Shown piece by piece: positions 26,974 through 35,467 of a DNA stretch of 64,000 nucleotides. How positions within the stretch are numbered: the stretch's first letter is position 1; every line of letters starts with the position of its first letter. Location of the stretch: NCBI RefSeq assembly GCF_029868385.1, contig NZ_JARWNX010000026.1:90602-154601 (forward strand), read 5' to 3'. The notes under the pieces are model-generated. The model worked only from the letters and a program-made list of their open reading frames with translations. It was not told the DNA's origin and did not search any database. The position numbers were made by a program, and so were the translations under genes. Source of the stretch: Nocardia cyriacigeorgica. GTDB taxonomy: Bacteria; Actinomycetota; Actinomycetes; Mycobacteriales; Mycobacteriaceae.

Positions 26974-27750
26974 GTGCTTCGCACCCGAGGATCGCGGATC
27001 GCCTTGTCCGCGCTCGCCATTGCGGCGAGTGCCATGATCGCCGCGCCCGCGACAACCGTCGCGGCCCCGGCCCCGGCGCCCGCCGCGGTGCCGAACAGCG
27101 TCCCCATGGTTCCCGAGGGCGTCCCTGTCGACGCGCTCGCCGCCCTGACGCCTGCCATCGTCGGCCAGATCGCGGCCGCCAATACCGCGAGCCCGCAGGC
27201 CGCGCTGCTCGACCAGGCCAAAGCCCTGCTGGCCACGCTGAATCTGCCGCCGCAGATCAAGTCGACGCTGGAACGCATCATCAAGTTCCTCGACGGCAGC
27301 GGCGGCGGTGGCCCCGAGCTACCGGAGCAGGGACCGGCCATCGCACAGTTCCTGTACCCGACCATCGGTAAGGGCTGCATTTCCGACTCCGCCGATTCGG
27401 TCGGCACCGCGCTCGCGGTTCCCGGCCCGGCCCAGCTGCCCCCGCCGGGACCGCAGGTCGGCCAGACCGGCTTCGTGTTCACCGCGCTCGGCACCAAATC
27501 GCCGACCGATGTGCAGAACCCGCCGATGACGGTGCAGTGGCTCAACCTCGACACCCGCCAGTCCGGTGTGCAGGCGCTGACCAATGAGGCCAAGATCAAC
27601 CCGGATGGCCCGGCCACCCTGTCCGCCATCGCGAACACCGGTTCCGGCCGGATCGTCGCGGTGGTCGGTGGCTCGCTGACCACCCAGGCCGCCGACGCCG
27701 CACCGCGCACCTGCAACTTCCTGCCGACGCTCGGCTTCTTCACCGTCTGA
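26974..27750 (+). CDS. Exported Ala/Pro-rich protein, Rv1157c-like
   Basis: A secreted protein of about 258 residues. The signal peptide is LRTRGSRIALSALAIAASAM with probable cleavage after the AAPATTVAA region. The mature part starts with an Ala/Pro segment, then a helical region (LLDQAKALLATLNLPPQIKSTLERIIKFL), a Gly-rich hinge and a C-terminal beta-rich domain with Cys in GKGCISDSAD and PRTCNFLP that may form a disulfide. The GTG at 26974 follows AAGGAC; 26908 is a longer alternative. The function is unknown. Confidence 0.78.
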   Translation: MLRTRGSRIALSALAIAASAMIAAPATTVAAPAPAPAAVPNSVPMVPEGVPVDALAALTPAIVGQIAAANTASPQAALLDQAKALLATLNLPPQIKSTLERIIKFLDGSGGGGPELPEQGPAIAQFLYPTIGKGCISDSADSVGTALAVPGPAQLPPPGPQVGQTGFVFTALGTKSPTDVQNPPMTVQWLNLDTRQSGVQALTNEAKINPDGPATLSAIANTGSGRIVAVVGGSLTTQAADAAPRTCNFLPTLGFFTV

Positions 27751-27763
27751 CGTCCGCATCTTC

Positions 27764-27794
27764 GAGGCCCCGGCAGCATCGCTGCCGGGGCCTC
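27764..27794 (+). terminator. Strong hairpin terminator
   Basis: GAGGCCCCGGCAGC and GCTGCCGGGGCCTC form a perfect 14-bp stem with the three-base loop ATC, starting 13 bp after the stop of the Rv1157c-like gene. There is no T-run but the stem is very stable. Confidence 0.85.
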
Positions 27795-27865
27795 GTCGTG
27801 CACTGCGGCACCTCGATTGCCCGAGCCTCTCCCGAACCGCACCGCGGCTGTGGTAGACCGAAGCA

Positions 27866-28225
27866 ATGGCGACTATCGAGCGTTCGATGAAGTCCCGCGA
27901 TTCGGTGCGCAGCAGGCGCTCGCGCCGGTCGATTCTGTCCATCCGGTCCGAGGGTTCGATCCTGTCCATCGGCTCGGCCTATTCGATCCTGTCCATCGGC
28001 AGCGTCGGATCGGTGCTGTCGATCGGATCGGTGGGATCGTTCGCCTCGGTGATCTCGTCGGGGTCCTTCGCCAGCCTCGGTTCGGCCCTGTCCGGGCTGT
28101 CGCGCTGGTCGCTGTTGTCCTGGCTGGGCAACAATGCGGCGCCGGAGACCAGGCCCACGCTGCGGGTGGTTCCCGATGACGAGCCGGATCTACGGGTCGC
28201 GCCGGTCTGCCACTGCCAGACGTAG
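27866..28225 (+). CDS. Nine-residue (SILSIGSxG) repeat protein
   Basis: A 119-residue protein of three parts. Residues 1-21 are Arg/Lys/Ser-rich (RSMKSRDSVRSRRSRRS). Residues 22-75 are six tandem nonapeptides: SILSIRSEG, SILSIGSAY, SILSIGSVG, SVLSIGSVG, SFASVISSG, SFASLGSAL. The tail has two Trp, an acidic VPDDEPDLRV segment and a terminal VCHCQT. Every third residue in the repeats is small or aliphatic, which would suit a narrow beta-solenoid or roll. There is no signal peptide or membrane helix. Its stop codon lies in the first unit of the adjacent 36-bp array. Similar proteins occur in other actinobacteria to my recollection, without known function. Confidence 0.7.
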   Translation: MATIERSMKSRDSVRSRRSRRSILSIRSEGSILSIGSAYSILSIGSVGSVLSIGSVGSFASVISSGSFASLGSALSGLSRWSLLSWLGNNAAPETRPTLRVVPDDEPDLRVAPVCHCQT

Positions 28226-28430
28226 CGGCCGCTGCCGGACTCGACGGCCACCAGGCATTGCGGACACGGCGGGGCTCGCCGGCTACCAGGTATAGCGGGC
28301 GCGGCCGGACGTAGCCGGACACCAGACATAGCAGCCACGGCCGAGCGTCGCGTACACCAGCCAGGGCGACCGCTGGCGCCGTAGCGGACACCGCCAGACG
28401 TAACCCGGGCCCGCGAACGGATTTACCAGG
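28216..28430. repeat. Degenerate tandem array, about 36-bp period
   Basis: Units beginning CCAG occur at about 28216, 28251, 28286, 28322, 28357 and 28394, spaced 35-37 bp, with core CCAGACGTAGCGGCCGC and variants such as CCAGGTATAGCGGGCGCGG and CCAGACATAGCAGCCACGG. On the minus strand several units read G-x-x-[RC]-Y-[VT]-W (GPGYVW, GRGCYVW, GRARYTW, GSGRYVW), though a single frame is not kept throughout. It fills the gap between the nonapeptide gene and the convergent Rv2525c-like gene and touches the ends of both. Confidence 0.6.
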
Positions 28431-29142
28431 CCCCGTATTCGGCGGTGAGCACGTTGTTCAGGTCGACGCCGATGCCGTCGATGGTGCGGTCGTCGATCTC
28501 GAACTGGTGCAGATGGGCCGCCGCGTTCACATGCCCCTCCGGTGTGCCCCAATCATGCTGCCAGTACCAGGAACCGAGGCCCGCGGCGACGGCGAGGTCG
28601 ATGGTGGGTGAGTTCGCGTAGACCCCGGTGTTCTCTCGTCCGAGGACGGCGTGCCAGCCGAGCAGATAGGGCGCGATCATGGTGGCGAAGTCGGCGGCGG
28701 AGGGGTTGTCGTCGATCGAGGCGTAGATCGGCACGCCCTCGGGGCCACCGGCGGCCAGATGCAGTTCTAGGCCGCGTTCGGCATGGCGCTTGCCTGCTTC
28801 CAGGCCACCGCGCCAGTCGGCAGTGGGCCCTTTGCCGAACTGGTAGCAGGACACGATGGCCAGTCCGGCCGAGTCGAGGTCCTCGACTTCGGCGGCGCGC
28901 AGCGGTTTGCCTTCCATCCATTCGGCGCCGGGGCGTCGGTCGGAGACGTAGCGGATGACGCCGATATGGCCCGCGTCCCGGATGGCGGCGGCGGAGGGGA
29001 CTCCGGCGGCGTAGTCGACGAGCGTGCCGAGGGAATCGGCGGCGGCCGGTGCGGCTTTGAGGGTGGTGGCTCCGAGCGAACCGACCACGGCCGCGGCGGC
29101 GGCATAGCCGAACAGATCACGCCGGGACAGAGATGAACGCAT
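28423..29142 (-). CDS. Tat-exported DUF1906 protein, Rv2525c-like
   Basis: A 239-residue protein with twin-arginine signal SRRDLFGYAAAAAVVGSLGA. The mature DUF1906 domain is a glycoside-hydrolase-like TIM barrel: GTLVDYAAGVPSAAAIRDAG, IRYVSDRRPGAEWM, SCYQFGKGPTADW, PIYASIDDNPSA, YWQHDWGTPEGH and HLHQFEIDDRTIDGIGVDLN. It closely resembles M. tuberculosis Rv2525c, a Tat substrate associated with the cell wall. ATG 29142 follows AAGGAGTCCTGC. The C-terminus EYGAW ends in the first bases of the 36-bp array. The barrel suggests a carbohydrate ligand; an activity has not been shown to my knowledge. Confidence 0.92.
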   Translation of the reverse strand: MRSSLSRRDLFGYAAAAAVVGSLGATTLKAAPAAADSLGTLVDYAAGVPSAAAIRDAGHIGVIRYVSDRRPGAEWMEGKPLRAAEVEDLDSAGLAIVSCYQFGKGPTADWRGGLEAGKRHAERGLELHLAAGGPEGVPIYASIDDNPSAADFATMIAPYLLGWHAVLGRENTGVYANSPTIDLAVAAGLGSWYWQHDWGTPEGHVNAAAHLHQFEIDDRTIDGIGVDLNNVLTAEYGAW

Positions 29143-29313
29143 CGCAGGACTCCTTCGCGCCCCCCGACCGGCACTGGCAAGCGTGCCCGGCGCACCTTCC
29201 CCAAGTGTCACTCGCGCGCCGGGGGCCTCGAACGTGAACTCATTTCACCACATTCACATACGAATCGCCAGACTCACCGGGCACTTTCACCACTTCCGCC
29301 ACAGCGGTATCGT

Positions 29314-30498
29314 TCAGACGGTGCCGTCGATGCGCGCGGCCACATCGATCGTGCGTCCGGCCGGGTCGGCCAGTTCCTTGCGCACGACCTGCGCGACCTG
29401 CGCGATGACCTGTTTGCGGATACCGGCCAGCACGCCGAGGGTGGCCGCGCGCATACCGACCGCGCTGAACTCGAGCCGGATATCGCCGCGGTCCGGCGGC
29501 GGCACATCGATGACGATCAGCAGCGGATCGGCTGCTCGCGCGGTGAGTACCAGCGGTATGCGCACATCGGCGCGGTAGCGGTTGGCCTTGAGCACATCGA
29601 CGGTGATGTCGAGCCACACCGGCAGCAGCAGATCGAAGACGACCTCGGACCGATCGGGGTCGGTGCGCGGCCGTTCGGTGAGTTCGGGCAGTCGCACGGC
29701 GCCGCGCACGGTCACCGTCGCCGAGTCCCGTGGCCCGGTGCGCAACGGCCCCACCTCGATCGGGCGGCCGGACAGGCCCCGCACCACATCGAAAACACGG
29801 TCGCGGGTGACGATCAGCGGGAAGAACCGGTGGCCGAACTCGTCGTAGCCGATCCATTCGAATTCAGCGGCCCCGCGATGCGGCGACGGCGTACCGGCGA
29901 CCATCGATTCCACGTCGAAGACCCGTGAACGCACTGCCTGCGGGTCGGCGAGCATGGCGTTGACGCGGTTTGCGACCTCGCGTTGCAGCACTCCGGCCAC
30001 CGGGTCCAGCAGCCATTCACCGGCGGAGTCCACGGCCTGCGCACGCAACACCACGCTGACGTCCGCGGGCCGGATGGGCGGAATATCGATGACGATGAGC
30101 AGCGGCGCCGCGGTGCGCGCGTGCAGGGTCATATCGATCGCGACGACCGTCTCCAGGCGCAGTTTCTTGCCACCGAGCAGCACTTTCACCGCCAGCGAGA
30201 CCGGAACCCGCATCTCGAAGGTGACGTGTGGTCCGCTGCGAACCACCACCGGTCGGCCCACTTTGCCCTCGGCGACCAAACCGGCCAGACCGGCGGGCCC
30301 CACCGAGAACGGACCGAATTTCATGCCCTTACCGGCGATACCGGCGACCGCGGCCTCGATCCGGTCGGTCGTCACCGCATGGGTGACGAAACGTTCGCCG
30401 AATTCGGCGTAGTCGATCCAGGACGGACCCTTGCGCGCGTGCTCTATCGGCTGCATAAGACGTTCCGAAACCCTCACCTCCAACGGACTGTTCGACAC
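29314..30498 (-). CDS. Protein of two homologous halves, possible lipid-binding fold
   Basis: A 394-residue protein made of an internal duplication. Half 1 has WIDYAEFGERFVTHAVTTDR and APLLIVIDIPPIRPADVSV; half 2 has WIGYDEFGHRFFPLIVTRDR and DPLLIVIDVPPPDRGDIRL. Each half is about 190 residues, beta-rich, and ends in a long helix (LQREVANRVNAMLADP; IRKQVIAQVAQVVRKELADP). No signal or membrane segment is visible. The alternation of long strands and a terminal helix recalls TULIP/SMP-like lipid-binding modules, which is an inference from pattern only. It stands alone between two secreted-protein genes. Confidence 0.6.
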   Translation of the reverse strand: MSNSPLEVRVSERLMQPIEHARKGPSWIDYAEFGERFVTHAVTTDRIEAAVAGIAGKGMKFGPFSVGPAGLAGLVAEGKVGRPVVVRSGPHVTFEMRVPVSLAVKVLLGGKKLRLETVVAIDMTLHARTAAPLLIVIDIPPIRPADVSVVLRAQAVDSAGEWLLDPVAGVLQREVANRVNAMLADPQAVRSRVFDVESMVAGTPSPHRGAAEFEWIGYDEFGHRFFPLIVTRDRVFDVVRGLSGRPIEVGPLRTGPRDSATVTVRGAVRLPELTERPRTDPDRSEVVFDLLLPVWLDITVDVLKANRYRADVRIPLVLTARAADPLLIVIDVPPPDRGDIRLEFSAVGMRAATLGVLAGIRKQVIAQVAQVVRKELADPAGRTIDVAARIDGTV

Positions 30499-30724
30499 GC
30501 TACGCGATGTGGGTGACCAGCAGACCGCACGTGGGTGACGGCCATGTCATGAGATGAGTGATCCCCGTCCTGCCGATGAGGGGACAGCAGGACAGGGATC
30601 GGCGGTGGCGCTGCCGGGCGCCTCCGCGGTACATGCTAGGCGGCGATACCGTCGGCGACGAGCCCTTCTTTGTGTCCGAAGCACTTTCGCGCGCCCCGAT
30701 TCGCCGCCAGCGCACTCGACCGGC

Positions 30725-31351
30725 TCAGATCCGGCCGTAGCCGACCACGCCCGGCACCTCGGCGACGGCGAAACGATGCATGCTCACCGCACCGAATTCA
30801 TTCCCACCGATGGTGGTCACCACGCCGTCGTCGGTGGTCAGCACGATATTGGTGTGCTGGGTGAAGGGGCTGCCATCGCTGTAGAGCAGCACATCGCCGG
30901 TGCGCGGCAGGTATCCGGCCTCGAACGGGACGAACCGGCCCGCGCCCTGGTAGTACTCCTGCAATGTGTACACACCGGGGATCCGCCACGACCCCGAGTT
31001 CGGATTGGCCAGCGGCAGGCCCGCTTCGCGCATGACCCAGCTGACGAAATCGGCGCACCACGGCTCGGTCACGCCTTCGGCGTATTTCGGCCCGTCCCCC
31101 GGATCGGCGAACTCCTGCCGCAACACCGCGACCACCGCGGCCTGTCCCGGGTCCAGTGCCGTCGTATCGATCTCGGGGAATTCGGTGATCCGCTCCCCGA
31201 CGACCGCAGGGCCGGGGCCCCGCTCCTGCCACCACCACACCCCGGCCACGCCCGCGACGATCGCCAGGACGACCACCGATCCGATGATCACCCACCCGAG
31301 TCCCCGTCGATCCGTTCGCATCGGCGTCGATGCTGTTCCCCGCTCCGCCAT
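30725..31351 (-). CDS. Membrane-anchored CHAP-domain amidase/peptidase
   Basis: A 208-residue protein with one N-terminal membrane helix (WVIIGSVVVLAIVAGVAGVWWW, about residues 19-40) and an extracytoplasmic CHAP domain. The catalytic Cys is in EPWCADFVSWVMREAG, and the His is in PFTQHTNIVLTTDDG, followed by the Asn/Glu strand IGGNEFGAVSMHRF. CHAP enzymes cleave peptidoglycan amide bonds. The 226 bp upstream (30499-30724) contain no recognised gene. It is probably a cell-wall-remodelling enzyme, monocistronic. Confidence 0.85.
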   Translation of the reverse strand: MAERGTASTPMRTDRRGLGWVIIGSVVVLAIVAGVAGVWWWQERGPGPAVVGERITEFPEIDTTALDPGQAAVVAVLRQEFADPGDGPKYAEGVTEPWCADFVSWVMREAGLPLANPNSGSWRIPGVYTLQEYYQGAGRFVPFEAGYLPRTGDVLLYSDGSPFTQHTNIVLTTDDGVVTTIGGNEFGAVSMHRFAVAEVPGVVGYGRI

Positions 31352-31453
31352 ATCGGCTCCATTCGTTCGCGAGCCGATTCGGCTCTCGAACTGTTAGACG
31401 TACCGACGGGCCCGCGGGTTCCCGGCCGTGGTCGACGAGGGCCGCGGCTCGGC

Positions 31454-32896
31454 TCATGCCGAGACGGCTGCGCCCTTCTTCTCCTTGATCGGGATCAGCG
31501 CGGTCAGCACGATGGCGAGCACCGCCGCCGCCATGGAGATCAGGAAGGCGGTGTGGAATCCGTCGCGGGAAGGCAGGACGTGGCTGCCGAGCGAGATCGT
31601 CATATGGGCGAGCACCACGCTCATCACCGCCGCCGAGGTGGAGGTACCGATGGACCGCATCAGCGAGTTGAGTCCGTTGGCGGCCGCGGTCTCACTGATC
31701 GGCACCGCGCCCATGATCAGCGCGGGCATGGCGGCGTAGGCCAGGCCGACACCACCGGCCACGATGACCCCGGCCAGCGCGATCTGCCAGACGCTGTTCA
31801 TCAGCGCCAGCGCGCACAGGTACCCGACGGCGATGACGGCCGATCCCACCGCCAGCGTGAACTTCGGTCCACGAGCCGCCGACAGCCGTGCCGACACCGG
31901 CGACAGCAGCATCATCACCAAACCACCGGGCGCCAGCGCCAATCCGGCCTGCACCATCGACAGACCGAATCCGTATCCGGTCTCCTCCGGCGCCATCAGC
32001 AGCTGCGGAAAGGTCAGCGACATGCCGTAGAGCGCGAACCCGACCGCCACCGACGCGATATTGGTGAACAGCACCCGCGGCCGCGCGGACACCCGCAGGT
32101 CGACCAGCGGGGAACGCTGCCGCAGTTCGAAGGCGCCCCAGGCCAGGAACACCAGCACCGACACCGCGAACAAGCTCAGGATCGTTGCGCTGCCCCAACC
32201 CCAGTCGGCGCCCTTGCTGATCGCGATCAGCAGCGCCAGCAATGCGATCGACAGTCCGACGGCACCGCCGAAATCGAACCGGCCCGGCGTACGCACCGGC
32301 GATTCCGGGACGAATACGACCACCGCGAGCAGGCAGAGCAGACCGAGACCGGCCGAGATCCAGAACAGCATGTGCCAATCGGCGTTCTGCGCGATGAAGG
32401 CGGAGAACGGCAGTCCGATCGCACCGCCGACACCGAGGGTCGCGCTGATGGTCGCCATTGCCGCGCCCACACGTTCCGGCGGCAGCTCATCACGCATGAT
32501 GCTGATGCCGAGTGGGATCGCGCCGACGGCCATGCCCTGGAGCGAGCGTCCGACGATGGCAGGGAGCAGCGCCGTCGACAGCGCGCAGATGATCGAACCG
32601 AGGATCATCGCGCCCAGATTCACGAACAGCACCCGGCGCTTGCCGAACATATCGCCGAGCCTGCCGCTGATCGGCGTAGAGACCGCACCGGCGAGCAGCG
32701 TCGCGGTGACGACCCAGGCCGCATTGGACGCGGAGGTGTTCAGATAGCCGGGCAGCGCCGGAATGATCGGGATGACCAGCGTCTGCATCAACGAGACGAC
32801 GACACCCACCGTCGAGAGTGTCGCAATGAGGACAGCGGGCGCGGGTGTGCGCCGGTTGTCGGTCGTGTTCGAAGACACGTCGGCTACAGCGGTCAT
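31454..32896 (-). CDS. MFS drug exporter, 14-helix (EmrB/QacA-like)
   Basis: A 480-residue major facilitator protein. Motif A is present as SGRLGDMFGKRRV after the second helix. About fourteen hydrophobic segments are visible, and motif C-like glycine/proline content occurs in GVGGAIGLPFSAFI, as in proton-drug antiporters of the DHA2 family. It is divergent from a MarR gene with 74 bp between the starts, a region containing a TGTGCA/TGCACA palindrome. This suggests inducible export of a toxic compound. Confidence 0.9.
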   Translation of the reverse strand: MTAVADVSSNTTDNRRTPAPAVLIATLSTVGVVVSLMQTLVIPIIPALPGYLNTSASNAAWVVTATLLAGAVSTPISGRLGDMFGKRRVLFVNLGAMILGSIICALSTALLPAIVGRSLQGMAVGAIPLGISIMRDELPPERVGAAMATISATLGVGGAIGLPFSAFIAQNADWHMLFWISAGLGLLCLLAVVVFVPESPVRTPGRFDFGGAVGLSIALLALLIAISKGADWGWGSATILSLFAVSVLVFLAWGAFELRQRSPLVDLRVSARPRVLFTNIASVAVGFALYGMSLTFPQLLMAPEETGYGFGLSMVQAGLALAPGGLVMMLLSPVSARLSAARGPKFTLAVGSAVIAVGYLCALALMNSVWQIALAGVIVAGGVGLAYAAMPALIMGAVPISETAAANGLNSLMRSIGTSTSAAVMSVVLAHMTISLGSHVLPSRDGFHTAFLISMAAAVLAIVLTALIPIKEKKGAAVSA

Positions 32897-32899
32897 GAA

Positions 32900-32932
32900 T
32901 GTGCACGGTACATACGATGTGCATGGTGCACA
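32900..32932. promoter_or_regulatory. Candidate MarR operator between MFS and marR genes
   Basis: TGTGCA-TGG-TGCACA (32918-32932) is a perfect 6-bp inverted repeat. A further half-site TGTGCAC occurs at 32900-32906, 18 bp away. Its position right before the MFS start and within the divergent region suits repression of the exporter by the adjacent MarR protein. Confidence 0.6.
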
Positions 32933-32970
32933 ATTTGTTATTCCGGTGACCGGGCGACATAGTGTTGGCC

Positions 32971-33453
32971 ATGTCCGATTCGGGTGATTTCGGTTCGGCG
33001 GTGGAGCAACCGCTGTCGCGGCTGTCGTTCGAGCTGACCCTGCTGTCCCGCCATACCCCCGCGTCGAGCCGTCACCCCCGCTTTCAGCTGGACCGCTCGG
33101 CGTTCCTGATCCTGACCCGGCTCGACCTCGGCTGCCCGTTGAGCCTTCGCGAACTGGCCGAGGCGCTACGCCTGGACATCTCGACGGTCAACCGGCAGGT
33201 CGGCGCGATGCTCGAACAAGGATTGGTGGAGCGGGTGCCCGATCCGGACGGCGGTGTCGCGCGCAAGGTCCGCCCGAGCGATAAAGGGGCGAAGCTGCTC
33301 GCCGCCGACCGCACCGTCGGCCGCGACGGCATCGGCCGGGTGGTGGCCGATTGGCCCGCCGAGGACGTCGAGCAGCTGCACCGGCTCATCACCCGGTTCA
33401 ACCAGTCGGTCGAACGCCTGGAGGGCAATCCCTGGCCGCGGCCCGCCCGCTGA
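32971..33453 (+). CDS. MarR-family transcriptional regulator
   Basis: A 160-residue winged-helix regulator. The HTH is in SLRELAEALRLDISTVNRQVGAMLEQGLVERV and the wing in PDPDGGVARKVRPSDKGAKLL. The terminal helices (VVADWPAEDVEQLHRLITRFNQSVERLE) form the dimer interface. ATG 32971 is preferred over TTG 32962. It diverges from the MFS exporter and probably controls it in response to a small ligand. Confidence 0.9.
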   Translation: MSDSGDFGSAVEQPLSRLSFELTLLSRHTPASSRHPRFQLDRSAFLILTRLDLGCPLSLRELAEALRLDISTVNRQVGAMLEQGLVERVPDPDGGVARKVRPSDKGAKLLAADRTVGRDGIGRVVADWPAEDVEQLHRLITRFNQSVERLEGNPWPRPAR

Positions 33454-33544
33454 ATCACGCACCGCGAACGTCGAATACCGCGCGACGTAGCGTCCGGTCG
33501 ATACACTGACCCGCGACGGGCGAGGATTCGGGGAGGCGGAAACT

Positions 33545-34195
33545 CTGGATACGCTGTGGACTTTCGTGGTGAACCGGCGCCACCAGTTGCTCACCGACTC
33601 CTATCTGCATGTGTCGGCGGTCGTGCAATCGGTGCTGCTCGGCGCGATCGTCGCGGTGGCGATCGGTGTGCTGGTCTACCGCAGTCCACTGGGTTCCTCG
33701 GTGGCCACCGCCGCGGCGAGCACCATTCTCACGATTCCCTCCTTCGCCCTGCTCGGCCTGCTGATTCCACTGCTGGGACTCGGTGTCGCACCGACCATCA
33801 CCGCGATGGTGCTGTACGCGCTGCTGCCGATCCTGCGCAACACCATCGTCGGGCTCGCCGCCGTGGATCCGGCGATCACCGATGCGGCGCGCGGCGTCGG
33901 CATGAACCGCCTGCGGGTGCTGGCCCGGATCGAACTGCCGCTGGCCTGGCCCGCCGTGCTCACCGGAATCCGTATCAGCACCCAGATGCTCATGGGCATC
34001 CTCGCCATCGCCGCCTACGCCAAGGGGCCGGGGCTGGGCAATCTGATCTTTTCCGGTCTGTCCCGGCTCGGCACGCCGAATGCGGTGCCGCAGGCCTTGA
34101 CCGGCACCGTGCTCATCGTGGCACTGGCGCTGGTGCTGGATGGTCTGCTGCTGCTCCTCGGCCGAATCACCACGTCGAAAGGGATCCGTGTCTGA
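33545..34195 (+). CDS. Osmoprotectant ABC transporter permease 1 (OpuCB/ProW-like), probable CTG start
   Basis: A membrane permease of about 216 residues with five helices and the EAA-type loop DAARGVGMNRLRVLARIELPLAWPAVL. The first residues (LDTLWTFVVNRRHQLL) match the start of OpuCB proteins. The Shine-Dalgarno GGGGAGG (33530-33536) is followed 8 nt later by CTG at 33545, and no ATG, GTG or TTG stands there. GTG 33566 or 33569 would lie 30 nt from that site and remove the conserved start. It overlaps the next gene at its stop (TGA 34193) and is first in the operon. Confidence 0.85.
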   Translation: MDTLWTFVVNRRHQLLTDSYLHVSAVVQSVLLGAIVAVAIGVLVYRSPLGSSVATAAASTILTIPSFALLGLLIPLLGLGVAPTITAMVLYALLPILRNTIVGLAAVDPAITDAARGVGMNRLRVLARIELPLAWPAVLTGIRISTQMLMGILAIAAYAKGPGLGNLIFSGLSRLGTPNAVPQALTGTVLIVALALVLDGLLLLLGRITTSKGIRV

Positions 34196-35433
34196 CTCCG
34201 AACCCGTATCCGGTGTCGAGATCGTCCTCGACTCGGTCACCAAACGCTATGGCGACCAGCAGCAACCGGCGGTCGACAATGTCAGCATGACGATTCCGGC
34301 CGGCGAGATCGTGGTCCTGGTCGGGCCGTCCGGCTGCGGTAAGACCACCACCATGCGGATGATCAACCGGTTGATCGAACCGACCTCGGGCACCATCACC
34401 ATCGGCGGCGAGGACGCGCTGTCGATCGATCCCGACCGATTGCGCCGCGGCATCGGTTATTCCATCCAGCAGGCCGGGCTCTTCCCGCATATGACCGTCG
34501 CCAAGAACATCGCGACCGTGCCGGGGCTGATCGGCTGGGACCGCAAGCGGATCGCGGCGCGCACCGACGAAATGCTCGAACTGGTCGGCCTGGACCCGGA
34601 CACCTACCGCACCAGATATCCGCGCCAACTCTCCGGCGGCCAGCAGCAGCGGGTCGGGGTGGGCGCGGGCACTGGCGGCGGATCCGCCGGTGCTGTTGAT
34701 GGACGAGCCGTTCGGCGCCGTCGACCCGATCACCCGCGGGTTGTTACAGGACGAGCTGATGCGGCTGCAATCGGAACTGCGTAAGACGATCGTGTTCGTC
34801 ACCCACGATTTCAACGAGGCCGTCAAACTCGGCGATCGGATCGCGGTGCTGGGCAATCACTCCCGGATCCTCCAGTACGACACACCGGCGGCGATCCTGG
34901 CCGATCCGGCCGATGACACCGTCGCCGGTTTCGTCGGCGCCGACGCCTCGCTCAAACAGCTCACCCTCACCCGTGTCCGCGATGTGGAACGCGGAGAGTG
35001 TCCGACCGCCGCCGAGGACGTCTCTGTCGATCGGCTGCGCGGGGAGCTGGCGGGCCGCGACTGGCCGTGGGCGCTGATCCTCGACGGGCAGCAGCGTCCA
35101 CTGCGCTGGGTATCGACACCGCAACTCGCGCATGCGGATTCGCTGCGCGAGGTCGGGAGTCCGGTGGGCGAACTGGTGTCGCTGCAATCGACCTTGCAGG
35201 ACGCCTTGGAGGCGCTGCTGGCGGAGAGCACGGCGACTGCCGTCGTGACCGGGCGGCGCGGCGAATACGCCGGGCTGATCACCATCGACACCCTGGTCGG
35301 GCATCTGGCCCGGATGCGTGCCGAGCACGCGAACGGCGAGGTACGCCCGCATTCGGCCGACGACACTCCGCCCCGGCCGGTCGGCGCGACCACCGACGAC
35401 ACCGGCGCGGACAACGACAAGGGCGGCGTGTGA
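34188..35433 (+). pseudogene. Osmoprotectant ABC transporter ATPase (OpuCA/ProV-like), frameshifted
   Basis: An ATPase gene broken by a single-base change. Frame 1 (GTG 34188 onward) encodes Walker A GPSGCGKTTT, the Q-loop SIQQAGLFPHMT and signature LSGGQQQRVGV, then runs into unrelated residues and stops at 34784. Walker B LLMDEPFGAVDP, the switch HDFNEAVKLGD and a C-terminal CBS-like region are in another frame up to 35433. Removing one G from the run at 34661-34663 restores VGVARALAADPPVLLMDEP. It is either a sequencing error in a G-run or a recent inactivation. The downstream coding sequence is otherwise intact. Confidence 0.88.
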
Positions 35434-35467
35434 TGCCGGGCCGCACCGCCGACGCGGGCAGCCCGTC

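Noticed and set aside
27929..28090. 27-bp DNA periodicity considered as a CRISPR array
   Set aside because: The repeat is in-frame coding for nonapeptides, with no unique spacers and no cas genes in the window.
28216..28430. 36-bp array considered as a CRISPR array
   Set aside because: Units are diverged and contiguous, with no alternating repeat and spacer pattern.
30554..32962. Plus-strand open frame of 802 codons over the MFS gene
   Set aside because: His/Arg/Gln-rich composition; the MFS frame contains helices and motif A.
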